Shown here one piece after another: positions 27,867 to 36,115 of a DNA stretch of 64,000 nt. This DNA is from Sulfuriferula thiophila. GTDB taxonomy: Bacteria > Pseudomonadota > Gammaproteobacteria > Burkholderiales > Sulfuriferulaceae. The stretch spans positions 52,686-116,685 of the forward strand of contig NZ_BHGL01000033.1 of the NCBI RefSeq assembly GCF_003864975.1, written 5' to 3'. How positions within the stretch are numbered: the first letter of the stretch is position 1; every line of letters starts with the position of its first letter. Below the pieces are notes generated by a model that worked only from the letters and a program-made list of their open reading frames with translations, did not search any database and was not told where the DNA came from. A program made the position numbers and the translations under genes.

Positions 27867-29363
27867 CTATTTTTTACCACCCAGCAATGAACCTAATACC
27901 CCGCGGATAATGCTGCGTCCGACTTCCGAGCCGATCGCGCGTGCCGCACTCTTGGTCAGCGCTTCCAGCGCGTTTTCACGCCGCCGTGTGGCGCCGGGCT
28001 GATTGTTGTTGCCGAATATGCCACCCAGCCAGCCGCCAGTGGATTCAGGCTGTGTCTGTGTATCTGTTAGTATGGTAGTTGTGCTGGCAACGGCGCGCTG
28101 TTTGAGTTTCTCGTAGGCAGATTCGCGGTCGACTTCCTGTTCGTAATGACCGACCAGTAGTGACTGGCTGATAATGTCTTTGCGCTGTTCCGGGCTGATC
28201 GGGCCGATTTGTGCGGTAGGCGGCAGGATCAGTGCGCGCTCGACGATACCGGGGCGGCCTTTTTCGTCCAGGCATGACACCAGTGCTTCGCCTACGCCGA
28301 GCTCAGTGATGACAGCGGCTTCGTCCAGCGCCGGATTGTCGCGCATGGTTTCGGCAGCGGCCTTGACTGCTTTCTGGTCGCGCGGGCTGAAGGCGCGCAG
28401 GGCGTGCTGGATACGGTTACCAAGTTGGGACAGTACCTTGTCGGGTACGTCGGCCGGGTTCTGGGTGACGAAGTACACGCCAACTGCTTTGGAGCGAATC
28501 AGACGCACCACCTGTTCGATTTTGTCCACGAGTGCGGTAGGCGCATCGTTAAACAGCAAGTGGGCTTCGTCAAAGAAAAATACCAGTTTGGGTTTGTCCA
28601 TGTCGCCTGCTTCCGGCAGATTTTCGTACAGCTCGGATAACAGCCACAGCAGCAGGGTGGCATAGACCTTGGGCGCTTGCATCAGGTCATCGGCAGCGAG
28701 GATGTTGATCATGCCGCGCCCCTGAGCGTCGGTCTGGATCAGGTCATCAATGTTGAGCATGGGCTCGCCGAAGATATTTTCTCCGCCTTCGCTTTCCAGT
28801 GCCAGCAGTCCGCGCTGAATCGCACCGATACTGGCCGTGGAGACATTGCCGTATTCCGTGGTGAAGTCTTTGGCGTTATCGCCGACGTATTGCAACATCG
28901 CGCGCAAATCCTTGAGGTCGAGCAGCAGCATGCCGTTATCATCGGCGATTTTGAATACCATGTTCAGTACGCCAGCCTGAGTATCATTCAGATTGAGCAT
29001 GCGCCCCAGCAGCAGTGGCCCCATGTCGGAAATGGTGGCGCGCATCGGGTGGCCTTGTTTGCCGAAGGCATCCCAGAACGTGACCGGGTAAGCGCTGTAT
29101 GCGAAATCGGTCAATGCCAGCTGAGTGACGCGCGCTGCGACTTTGGGGTTGTTGCCACCCGCCACGGCCAGGCCGGACAGATCGCCTTTGATATCGGACA
29201 TGAACACAGGCACGCCGATACGCGAAAATTGCTCGGCGAGTACTTGTAGGGACACAGTCTTGCCGGTGCCGGTAGCGCCGGTAATCAGGCCATGGCGGTT
29301 AGCCATTTGCGGTAACAGGTAAATAGGGTGTTGTGCTTGCGCGAGATAGATAGGGTTGGTCAT
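27867..29363 (-). CDS. HerA-like DUF853 family ATPase
   Basis: A 498-residue helicase-HerA-like P-loop ATPase. Walker A is GATGTGKT (29-36) and Walker B is [11 protein letters not shown] (near 265). The [16 protein letters not shown] sensor region and the C-terminal [17 protein letters not shown] match the DUF853 group found in many proteobacteria as a lone gene. The biological role is not known; HerA relatives pump DNA or act with nucleases, but no nuclease gene is beside it here. It is divergent from grxD. Confidence 0.87.
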   Translation of the reverse strand: MTNPIYLAQAQHPIYLLPQMANRHGLITGATGTGKTVSLQVLAEQFSRIGVPVFMSDIKGDLSGLAVAGGNNPKVAARVTQLALTDFAYSAYPVTFWDAFGKQGHPMRATISDMGPLLLGRMLNLNDTQAGVLNMVFKIADDNGMLLLDLKDLRAMLQYVGDNAKDFTTEYGNVSTASIGAIQRGLLALESEGGENIFGEPMLNIDDLIQTDAQGRGMINILAADDLMQAPKVYATLLLWLLSELYENLPEAGDMDKPKLVFFFDEAHLLFNDAPTALVDKIEQVVRLIRSKAVGVYFVTQNPADVPDKVLSQLGNRIQHALRAFSPRDQKAVKAAAETMRDNPALDEAAVITELGVGEALVSCLDEKGRPGIVERALILPPTAQIGPISPEQRKDIISQSLLVGHYEQEVDRESAYEKLKQRAVASTTTILTDTQTQPESTGGWLGGIFGNNNQPGATRRRENALEALTKSAARAIGSEVGRSIIRGVLGSLLGGKK

Positions 29364-29436
29364 ATTAGTGAGTGATTAAATCAACAGTGACTTACGGAAG
29401 TGTAAGTTTACAATCTTTTTCGGCACTGTGTTCAGC

Positions 29437-29466
29437 TTGACGATATACCTTACGCGCGAGTATCAT
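29437..29466 (+). promoter_or_regulatory. Putative sigma-70 promoter of grxD
   Basis: A TTGACG box at 29437-29442 and TATCAT at 29461-29466 with 18-base spacing lie about 45 bases before the grxD start. The grxD ribosome binding site AGGAG is at 29499-29503. Confidence 0.55.
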
Positions 29467-29511
29467 ACCTGATAGATTTAGTCGGGTATTTAATTTTCAG
29501 GAGTATTAAAA

Positions 29512-29820
29512 ATGAGTGTGCAAGATACCATTCGCGAACAGGTTACAGGCCATAAAGTCGTGCTTTACATGAAAGGCACACCGCAGTTTCCGCAGTGTGG
29601 TTTTTCGGCCAACGCAGTACAGATTCTGAAATCATCGGGCGTGACCGATTTGTTCACCGTGAATGTGCTGGCAGAGCCTGAAATTCGTCAGGGCATCAAG
29701 GAATTTGCCAACTGGCCTACCATTCCTCAGCTTTATATCAACGGTGAATTCGTTGGTGGTTCTGACATCATGAAAGAAATGTTTCAGAGCGGCGAATTGC
29801 AAAAGATTATTGCTGCGTGA
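29512..29820 (+). CDS. grxD: Monothiol glutaredoxin Grx4/GrxD
   Basis: A 102-residue monothiol glutaredoxin of the CGFS class. The active-site Cys29 is in [10 protein letters not shown], followed by the glutathione-binding [23 protein letters not shown] glutaredoxins bind a glutathione-ligated [2Fe-2S] cluster and pass it to other proteins, often with a BolA partner; no bolA gene is in the window. AGGAG precedes the ATG by eight bases, and a promoter and a terminator bracket it, so it is monocistronic. Confidence 0.95.
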   Translation: MSVQDTIREQVTGHKVVLYMKGTPQFPQCGFSANAVQILKSSGVTDLFTVNVLAEPEIRQGIKEFANWPTIPQLYINGEFVGGSDIMKEMFQSGELQKIIAA

Positions 29821-29853
29821 TGTAGGCTCCGTAGTTTGCTGGATTGCGTAAGC

Positions 29854-29888
29854 AAGCCCTTGCCAGTGTGACTGGTGAGGGCTTTTTT
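29854..29888 (+). terminator. Rho-independent terminator of grxD
   Basis: The stem AAGCCCT (29854-29860) pairs with AGGGCTT (29878-29884), with inner CCAGT/ACTGG pairing and a following run of T. It closes grxD before the convergent ATPase cassette. Confidence 0.85.
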
Positions 29889-30003
29889 GTGACCGGTTTG
29901 TGTGAACTATACGGTCAGGCGGCGGGTGTTCAGCAAGGACTGTTGTCGAGACAAAACAGATATTCAGAAGACCTGTGAAAGCCGTGAAGTCCAGATACCT
30001 TAC

Positions 30004-31467
30004 TTAACCTTTCAGGGGTTTAACGCCGCCTCGACGTCCCATGCCATATCCAACCCGGTACACATCAGGCAAATTGATTCGCTTATCCTTTAATTGCTCG
30101 ACAAGCCCCAGTGCAAGCAAATCGATCAAGATGCCATCTTCTCCATTGTCTATATGCACAGGAGGAAGTCGGACAGATGCATCCTGAATGCCATTTCGAA
30201 GCGATGTCACGATATTATTCTTCAGCCATTCGGATCGAATATCTTCAAATGGACAAGGCACTGAAATACCTCTTAGCGGTTCAAATAGCTTGCTTATCCA
30301 GGGGTAATCCTCTTGGAGCTCACGTACCCTAATTGCTGATGCTTCTTGAACTCCGCGCTTAATACTCTCGTAATGAAGAACGTACTCCTGTTCATTTCGA
30401 ACTTTATCCTCAGCCGCAAACCTGAGTGCAGCAAGAAAACTACGCGGGCTAACTTCACCGCTAGCATCGCCAAGATGACTTGGTAGCCATGAGTAAGGAA
30501 AGCCTCGCCGTTTATCTTTACCCATCCATGGACCTGAGATCGCGTGGAATAATTTTTTCTGGAGTTCTTCATCGCTTCTAATAACTTCAGGTACTCTCCA
30601 AATATTTCCTATCTGCTCCCATTGAATAGTCGGCGATACCATACGAGCCCCTTCTCTAAAGGGTTCACCAAATTCAACATTATTCGCTAAGTATTGCCAA
30701 AGCAGTCCGTATAGCTCACGACGCGGCCAATCGAGATTAACCTTCTGATTCATGACCTTTGATGCATCTGGAAAAGCAGCAACAGATGGGTCGTCCAATT
30801 GATCAGGACGCGCAAAAACTTTAAGGCGAATACGTCGAAATGAGCGCGTATCTAACACCACTTGCAACAATCCTTTTATGAGCTTATTCATTGTTAGCCA
30901 ATCATCGGCGGTACGATCAAGTGCATCAAACAGCACGATGTGGAACTGTTTCTGTTCGTCTAACTGCATATCAGCTTTGTACCAAAGCTGATCAGCGGAT
31001 TCAGGGTGATTTACAACCCAGTCAATACGATCCTTCCAACTGGTTATACCCCGGAATTCATCTGGGGCCTGATCACCAATAACCTGCCGAAAAACCACCG
31101 CTTGCCAAATACGACGAGGCTCATATCCTGCTGTAATCAAAGAAATTAACGTATCTTTGCTTGGATACTCATTACCACCCGATGCAGGGGAAAAGCCAAC
31201 TGATACACGTGTGTCTGCATCCAACCCAACCTGCACTCCCAACAAAGCCCGTAAATCACGGTTCTGGAGCGACTGAAACCAAAAGCTCTTACCCGATCCT
31301 CGCATACCTTGAATCAGTGTATTGTTTGGGTGTAGCGCCTTGGCATGCGTGCTGGGTAAATAGACATGCCCTGCTTGCGGCGTTTCACCATGTTGAGAAG
31401 TTTCCTCAGGTAATGCGGCAACAATCCCTGCACGAAGAGTTTGTGGGAATTTATATTCACTATTCAT
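30004..31467 (-). CDS. P-loop ATPase, third gene of the HEPN/KGGVGR cassette
   Basis: A 487-residue protein of no named family that I recognise. Walker A is GMRGSGKS (54-61). A hydrophobic strand ending in LFDALDR (about 178-185) is a good Walker B with an acidic-arginine extension, followed later by KVFARPDQLDDP, a segment of the kind seen in STAND/KAP-like NTPases. The second half (about 330-487) is helical and carries no recognisable enzyme motif. The start is two bases after the stop of the KGGVGR gene, so the two are coupled. It could be the sensor or switch NTPase of a conflict system. Composition is more AT-rich than the flanking genes (27 of 60 bases in 30781-30840 are G or C). Confidence 0.75.
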   Translation of the reverse strand: MNSEYKFPQTLRAGIVAALPEETSQHGETPQAGHVYLPSTHAKALHPNNTLIQGMRGSGKSFWFQSLQNRDLRALLGVQVGLDADTRVSVGFSPASGGNEYPSKDTLISLITAGYEPRRIWQAVVFRQVIGDQAPDEFRGITSWKDRIDWVVNHPESADQLWYKADMQLDEQKQFHIVLFDALDRTADDWLTMNKLIKGLLQVVLDTRSFRRIRLKVFARPDQLDDPSVAAFPDASKVMNQKVNLDWPRRELYGLLWQYLANNVEFGEPFREGARMVSPTIQWEQIGNIWRVPEVIRSDEELQKKLFHAISGPWMGKDKRRGFPYSWLPSHLGDASGEVSPRSFLAALRFAAEDKVRNEQEYVLHYESIKRGVQEASAIRVRELQEDYPWISKLFEPLRGISVPCPFEDIRSEWLKNNIVTSLRNGIQDASVRLPPVHIDNGEDGILIDLLALGLVEQLKDKRINLPDVYRVGYGMGRRGGVKPLKG

Positions 31468-31469
31468 GT

Positions 31470-32759
31470 TTAGTCTTGTCCTGCAGATGCTAATAGACGA
31501 TCCGCTTGTTCAAAGAATATACCTAGAGCTTCCGCTGCCGTTTTAGTATCTATGCCGCCTACATTTGGGTTAAATTCTTGCAGCGCTCTATGCCAGAAAA
31601 TCGGCACAGGTGCGTGTGGTGCAGTTTCATCGTCAAGGTCAAAAGAGAATGCATCGCTATCGTCAGGGCCAGCAGAATCATAAAGGTGATCCCTGAATAA
31701 ATCCCAAGCATGCTCCCGGAAGCTCTTCAGATAGTCATCCCTGTTTGTCTCTGGCACCATGCTTGCAATGATTTGCAAGCGAGACCGAAATGCCCGCACA
31801 CGAGGGTGATTGTGCCAATGTTTGAAAAGCAGCGAATAACCGTCCCATGTTTGAGGAGTATTGATGGCAAACAAAAGTGTATCCGCATCCATACGTGTCG
31901 CTAATACGGCAGCAATATCATGTAAACCCGCGCGACTATCTAGAATGACCACATCGGGGTTCACCAAACTTTCCATGCGTTCGACTAGTCTTTGCAGACG
32001 CTCCGCCCATGAAATGGGTGCATTGCCACTGAATTCGGCGTAGCAGCGAGAGAGCTTTGGCAGATATTCACCTGTTTTACTGCCATAAGCAGAAATAACA
32101 TAGATCTCGCCTGCTAACCCTTGATCTAATGGGCTTTTACCCAGAATTTCTCCCTCAATAACATCAGCTTGGCCGACTCCATCCTCAACAAACCAGTCGA
32201 CGATGCCGAAATCTGGTAAATGGGAGGTCGGTAGTAAAGAACTGCTTGCGCCAGGTGATTCGAGATCAAGATCAAATACCAAAACTTTCTTACCTTGCTC
32301 GGCGAGATGCCAAGCCCAATTTACTAGTGCGGTGGAGCGCCCAACGCCTCCCTTAATTCCGTAAAAAGTCACGCGTGGGTTGGTTGTGGTGCGATTCAGA
32401 GCATTACGCATCCAGTCTTGACCAATTATTTGGCGATCAAGCAAATAAATGTTTAAACCATTTAGACTAGGCAACAATCGCCGATCATCGAAGATAGTAT
32501 CTCTTTCACTCAATTCATCAGCAAACACGACTGAACGGCCAGAGCCAAATCCATATACCCCCAGACTTGTTGAGATCTTCGCCTCAAACATTTTAAGATT
32601 ATCTACATTTTCCGGCTTGGACTTCAATACAACCCGAATTCGTCCGCGTAAATCACGAACCAAAGTAAATTCGTCAGCCAATGACGTACCAAATTCACGC
32701 ACGACCACGAGTGCAAGATCTAATGCATCACCAAATAGAATGTTTTCTGATTGCCTCAT
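31470..32759 (-). CDS. KGGVGR-motif variant ParA/MinD-type ATPase
   Basis: A 429-residue protein. Residues 1-125 form an unrecognised N-terminal domain. From about 130 there is a SIMIBI-class ATPase with the deviant Walker A KGGVGRST (136-143, Arg where ParA usually has Lys), the D-L-D-L-E-S-P-G switch segment (163-170), and the strand VVILDSRAGLHD. NCBI, as I recall, names such proteins KGGVGR-motif variant AAA ATPases; they occur in defence-like gene clusters. I prefer ATG 32759, which follows the HEPN stop by one base and has GGAG upstream. TTG 32780 and ATG 32774 are alternatives that would overlap the HEPN gene. Confidence 0.8.
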   Translation of the reverse strand: MRQSENILFGDALDLALVVVREFGTSLADEFTLVRDLRGRIRVVLKSKPENVDNLKMFEAKISTSLGVYGFGSGRSVVFADELSERDTIFDDRRLLPSLNGLNIYLLDRQIIGQDWMRNALNRTTTNPRVTFYGIKGGVGRSTALVNWAWHLAEQGKKVLVFDLDLESPGASSSLLPTSHLPDFGIVDWFVEDGVGQADVIEGEILGKSPLDQGLAGEIYVISAYGSKTGEYLPKLSRCYAEFSGNAPISWAERLQRLVERMESLVNPDVVILDSRAGLHDIAAVLATRMDADTLLFAINTPQTWDGYSLLFKHWHNHPRVRAFRSRLQIIASMVPETNRDDYLKSFREHAWDLFRDHLYDSAGPDDSDAFSFDLDDETAPHAPVPIFWHRALQEFNPNVGGIDTKTAAEALGIFFEQADRLLASAGQD

Positions 32760-32760
32760 C

Positions 32761-33168
32761 TCACACCACTCCATCCACAATCGCTTGAGCTAGACATCCA
32801 TATGCTAGTTCTGCTGCATTTCTATGATCAGTAACAACTTGAGCATCCACAACGGTAGTATTTTCATACCTGTCCTTAACATTCCAATTAATAAAAGGAT
32901 TTGTAGTACCCAAGGCTGCTGCATAGCGCGCCTGACCTTTACCGTTCGCGAAGGTAATAAACTCATCCCAAAGCACATTTACATGCCCATGTCTCCGGTC
33001 CATTGGCTTGCCATTTGTCATTAACATACCAAGAGGAAGCATAATAGCCTTTAACGCACATTCAGCTGACAAACCAAACAGCTGGTCTGCATTCGGTAAT
33101 CGATCTTGAGAAAACAGCTGGTTCGCATCATCCCAATGACGTTGCGCAGCATCATAATAATCTGGCAT
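32761..33168 (-). CDS. HEPN-like small protein, first gene of the cassette
   Basis: A 135-residue all-helical protein. The segment NADQLFGLSAECALKAIMLPLG (about 26-47) fits the first HEPN helix pair, RRHGHVNVLWDEF (about 58-70) the central helix, and KDRYENTTVVD plus the following helix the RY-containing end of HEPN proteins. A clear RX4-6H ribonuclease motif is not obvious; RHGHV is the nearest candidate. HEPN proteins are often toxins or RNases controlled by partner NTPases. It is followed after one base by the KGGVGR gene, so all three genes are one leftward operon. The family assignment is by pattern only. Confidence 0.6.
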   Translation of the reverse strand: MPDYYDAAQRHWDDANQLFSQDRLPNADQLFGLSAECALKAIMLPLGMLMTNGKPMDRRHGHVNVLWDEFITFANGKGQARYAAALGTTNPFINWNVKDRYENTTVVDAQVVTDHRNAAELAYGCLAQAIVDGVV

Positions 33169-33525
33169 TAGAACTTATCCTTATCTTTGCCGGTGCTTTC
33201 TTGAATTTGGCCTCTGGCCCAGCGTACAGATTTTCCAAGCCTTGAGCATTGGCGGTAATTTGCATTTCAATGTACAAGCTAATGTTAACAGCTTTACCCT
33301 CTATAAAGTAAGGTGTTACTCATTCGAAAATCGTACCTGAACTTACAAATTCATTCCTGAAAATCTTCGATCCTTGAATATCTCCTTATAGCACATCTGA
33401 GATATGTAGGCTGGTTGTCTGATGAGGTCTTCTTAAAACCATACTACCCCGTAACGCTTGACCGTTACGGGGTAGTATGGGGTGAAAATATAGATTTAAT
33501 GGCTTATGCTGAAGAGCGGGATTTT
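33169..33525. other. 357-base gap between the ATPase/HEPN cassette and cphA
   Basis: The gap holds the strong hairpin at 33439-33480 near cphA and, on the right of the HEPN gene, AT-rich sequence that should contain its leftward promoter; I find no convincing -35/-10 pair. A 37-codon reading frame on the minus strand (33152-33265) overlaps the HEPN start but lacks a ribosome binding site. No attachment-site repeat was seen. Confidence 0.6.
33439..33480 (-). terminator. Strong hairpin after cphA
   Basis: A perfect 18-bp stem (arms 33439-33456 and 33463-33480, six-base loop) lies 46 bases past the cphA stop. On the minus strand it is followed by TTTTAAG, so it is best read as the terminator of the cph operon. 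The length and perfection of the stem are unusual. Confidence 0.75.
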
Positions 33526-36096
33526 TTATTTTTCGTTGATGCGCCCGGCAATGTGTGCCAACGCTTCTTCCACCTGATCGATCAGTATCAGGCATACATC
33601 CCCCGGCTGCACTTGTGACAGTGCATGGTCAATGGCATTGAATTCGCCATTGATTTCGCTAACCTGCTGGGCGCGGCTGGCATTGGTGAGGCCCTGGCGC
33701 AATAACGCCAGTACTTCGCCGTCAGCTCGTCCACGCTGGCATTGATCCTGATAGAGGATGACATTGTCGAAGGCGGCACCGAGGATTTCGGTTTGCTGGC
33801 GGATGTCTTCGTCGCGACGGTCGCCGGCGCCGCTGATGACGACGTGGCGGCGTTGCGCGGGAATCTGGTCGATGGCGGCTACCAGTGCCAGGATGGCATC
33901 GGGGTTGTGACCGTAATCGGCGATCAGTGTGGCACCGCGATAATCAAATACGTTGAAGCGTCCCGGCGCAGTCTGCGCGTCATTGATAAAGTCGTTTAAA
34001 CCCAGGCGGATGATGTTCCAGTCTAGCCCCAGGCCCCATGCTGCGCCGATGGCACCCATGGCATTTTCGATCTGAAAGCCGATGCTGCCATTGCGAGTGA
34101 GCGGGATGTCTGCCAATGCGATGCGTTGTTCAAATTCACCTTCGCGGGCGACGATGTGCTGATCGTCGGTAAACAGGACGCGCAGGCCGCGTGCGCAGTG
34201 GGTGGAGATAACCGGGTTTTGCCGGTCCTGCGCGAAAAAGGTAACGTTGCCCGGGCAGGCGCTGGCCATTTTGACTACAACCGGGTCGGCAGCATTGAGC
34301 ACAGCGACGCCGCCCGGGGCGAGGTTCTCGACGATGACGCGTTTGACTACGGCCAGTTCTTCGGTGGTGTTGATGAAATTCAGGCCCAGATGATCGCCGA
34401 TGCCGATATTGGTGACGATAGCCACATTGCAGCGGTCGAAGGCGAGGCCTTCGCGTAATACGCCGCCGCGAGCGGTTTCCAGTACGGCTGCATCGACTTC
34501 GGGGTGGAATAATACATTGCGCGCGCTTTTCGGGCCGCTGCAGTCACCGGTGTCGATGCGCTGTTTTTCGATATAGACGCCATCCGAATTGGTCATGCCG
34601 ACGCGCAGGCCGCTGTGGGTGAGCAGGTGTGCGGTGAGGCGTACGGTGGTGGTTTTGCCATTGGTACCGGCTACTGCCACCACGGGAATGCGTCCGTCTT
34701 CACCGTCAGCGAACATCATGTTGATCACCGCAGCACCGACATCGCGCGGTTTGCCGAATGATGGCGCCAGGTGCATGCGCAGGCCGGGGGCGGCGTTGAC
34801 TTCGACTATGCCGCCGCCTTGTTCTTCCAGCGGTTGGTGTACGCTGTTGCACAGCACATCCACGCCGCAAATATCCAGCCCTATCATTTGTGCAGCATCA
34901 ATCGCACGGGCTGCCAGTTCCGGGTGCACATCGTCGGTGACGTCGGTGGCAGAGCCACCGGTACTCAGGTTGGCGTTGTTGCGCAGGGTAACGCGCGCGC
35001 CAATTTCGGGGATGCTGTCGGCGGTATAACCTTGCGTGCTCAGGGTCGCGAGCGCAATTTCGTCGAGGCGGATTTTGCTCAATGCAGTGGCATGCCCGTC
35101 ACCGCGACGACTGTCGCTGTTAACGATGTCCACCAGTTGGCGAATGCTGTGCTCGCCGTCGCCAAATACGTGCGGCGGGTCGCGGCGTGCGGCGGCAACA
35201 AGCGTTTTGCCCACAACCAGCAAGCGGAAATCATGGCCGGTGATGTAGCGTTCGACGATCACCGGCGTGCTGATTTTGGCAGCAGCGTGGTAAGCCGCAA
35301 TGACTTGTTCGCGGGTTTCCAGGTTGACCGCAACACCCTTGCCCTGATTGCCAAACTGCGGCTTGACCGCGACTGCGCAGCCGATTTCACGTGCGGCTGT
35401 CCACGCATCTTCCGCATTGGTGACCGGGCGGCCGAACGGTACCGGTACGCCGGCGGCATTGAGCAGTTTTTTGGTCAGGTCTTTATCCTGAGCGATGGCT
35501 TCAGCGACTGCGCTGGTGGTGTCGGTTTCGGCGGCAAGGATACGGCGCTGTTTGCTGCCCCAGCCGAATTGCACCATGCTGCCGGCAGTCAGACGCCGGT
35601 AAGGGATGCCGCGTTTGATGGCGGCTTCGACGATAGAGCCGGTGCTAGGACCCAGACGGATGTCTTCATCGAGATTGCGTAATTCATTGAGAGCATGCTG
35701 GGCATCGAACGGGGTGTCATTGGCAGCGGCGAGGCAGAGTGCAAGGGCGTAATCCAGCGCTGCGCGGCCGACGGCTTCTTCACTGTATTCGATCACGACC
35801 TGATATACGCCAGGCTCTACGGTTTGCGTGGTACGGCTGAATGTGACCGGGCAACCTGCGTGTGCCTGCAATTCCAGCGCGACCAGTTCCAGTGCGTGTG
35901 CCATGGGGATATGGGCGTCGCTACCTATGGGTTGCAGTGCGCCAATTTCCGGGAAACGTGCGCGTAGCCGGGTTTCAAATTCAGGCAGACGGGCAAGGTC
36001 CGATTCCAGCGTGACGCAACGTACGATTGCCTCGATTGCCGTGTGCCGGCTCCAGAGGTTAGGGCCACGTAGGGCGCGAATGCGTGAGACTTCCAT
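33526..36096 (-). CDS. cphA: Cyanophycin synthetase CphA
   Basis: An 856-residue synthetase that builds multi-L-arginyl-poly-L-aspartate from Asp and Arg with ATP. The N-terminal domain (1-160) is followed by an ATP-grasp domain (about 165-475; glycine-rich loop FGNQGKGVAVNL near 250), then a Mur-ligase-like domain with an intact P-loop GTNGKTTT (near 480) and a C-terminal lobe carrying GRFNVFDYRG and DYGHNPDA. All parts expected for both the Asp-adding and Arg-adding steps are present and the length is normal. It lies 19 bases after cphA' and ends before a strong hairpin. No cyanophycinase gene (cphB) is in the window. Confidence 0.93.
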   Translation of the reverse strand: MEVSRIRALRGPNLWSRHTAIEAIVRCVTLESDLARLPEFETRLRARFPEIGALQPIGSDAHIPMAHALELVALELQAHAGCPVTFSRTTQTVEPGVYQVVIEYSEEAVGRAALDYALALCLAAANDTPFDAQHALNELRNLDEDIRLGPSTGSIVEAAIKRGIPYRRLTAGSMVQFGWGSKQRRILAAETDTTSAVAEAIAQDKDLTKKLLNAAGVPVPFGRPVTNAEDAWTAAREIGCAVAVKPQFGNQGKGVAVNLETREQVIAAYHAAAKISTPVIVERYITGHDFRLLVVGKTLVAAARRDPPHVFGDGEHSIRQLVDIVNSDSRRGDGHATALSKIRLDEIALATLSTQGYTADSIPEIGARVTLRNNANLSTGGSATDVTDDVHPELAARAIDAAQMIGLDICGVDVLCNSVHQPLEEQGGGIVEVNAAPGLRMHLAPSFGKPRDVGAAVINMMFADGEDGRIPVVAVAGTNGKTTTVRLTAHLLTHSGLRVGMTNSDGVYIEKQRIDTGDCSGPKSARNVLFHPEVDAAVLETARGGVLREGLAFDRCNVAIVTNIGIGDHLGLNFINTTEELAVVKRVIVENLAPGGVAVLNAADPVVVKMASACPGNVTFFAQDRQNPVISTHCARGLRVLFTDDQHIVAREGEFEQRIALADIPLTRNGSIGFQIENAMGAIGAAWGLGLDWNIIRLGLNDFINDAQTAPGRFNVFDYRGATLIADYGHNPDAILALVAAIDQIPAQRRHVVISGAGDRRDEDIRQQTEILGAAFDNVILYQDQCQRGRADGEVLALLRQGLTNASRAQQVSEINGEFNAIDHALSQVQPGDVCLILIDQVEEALAHIAGRINEK

Positions 36097-36115
36097 GGGT
36101 TGATCCTGTTTTTAT

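Noticed and set aside
29889..33525. Mobile element or attachment sites around the ATPase/HEPN cassette
   Set aside because: No integrase, transposase or flanking direct repeat was seen; only composition and content suggest transfer.
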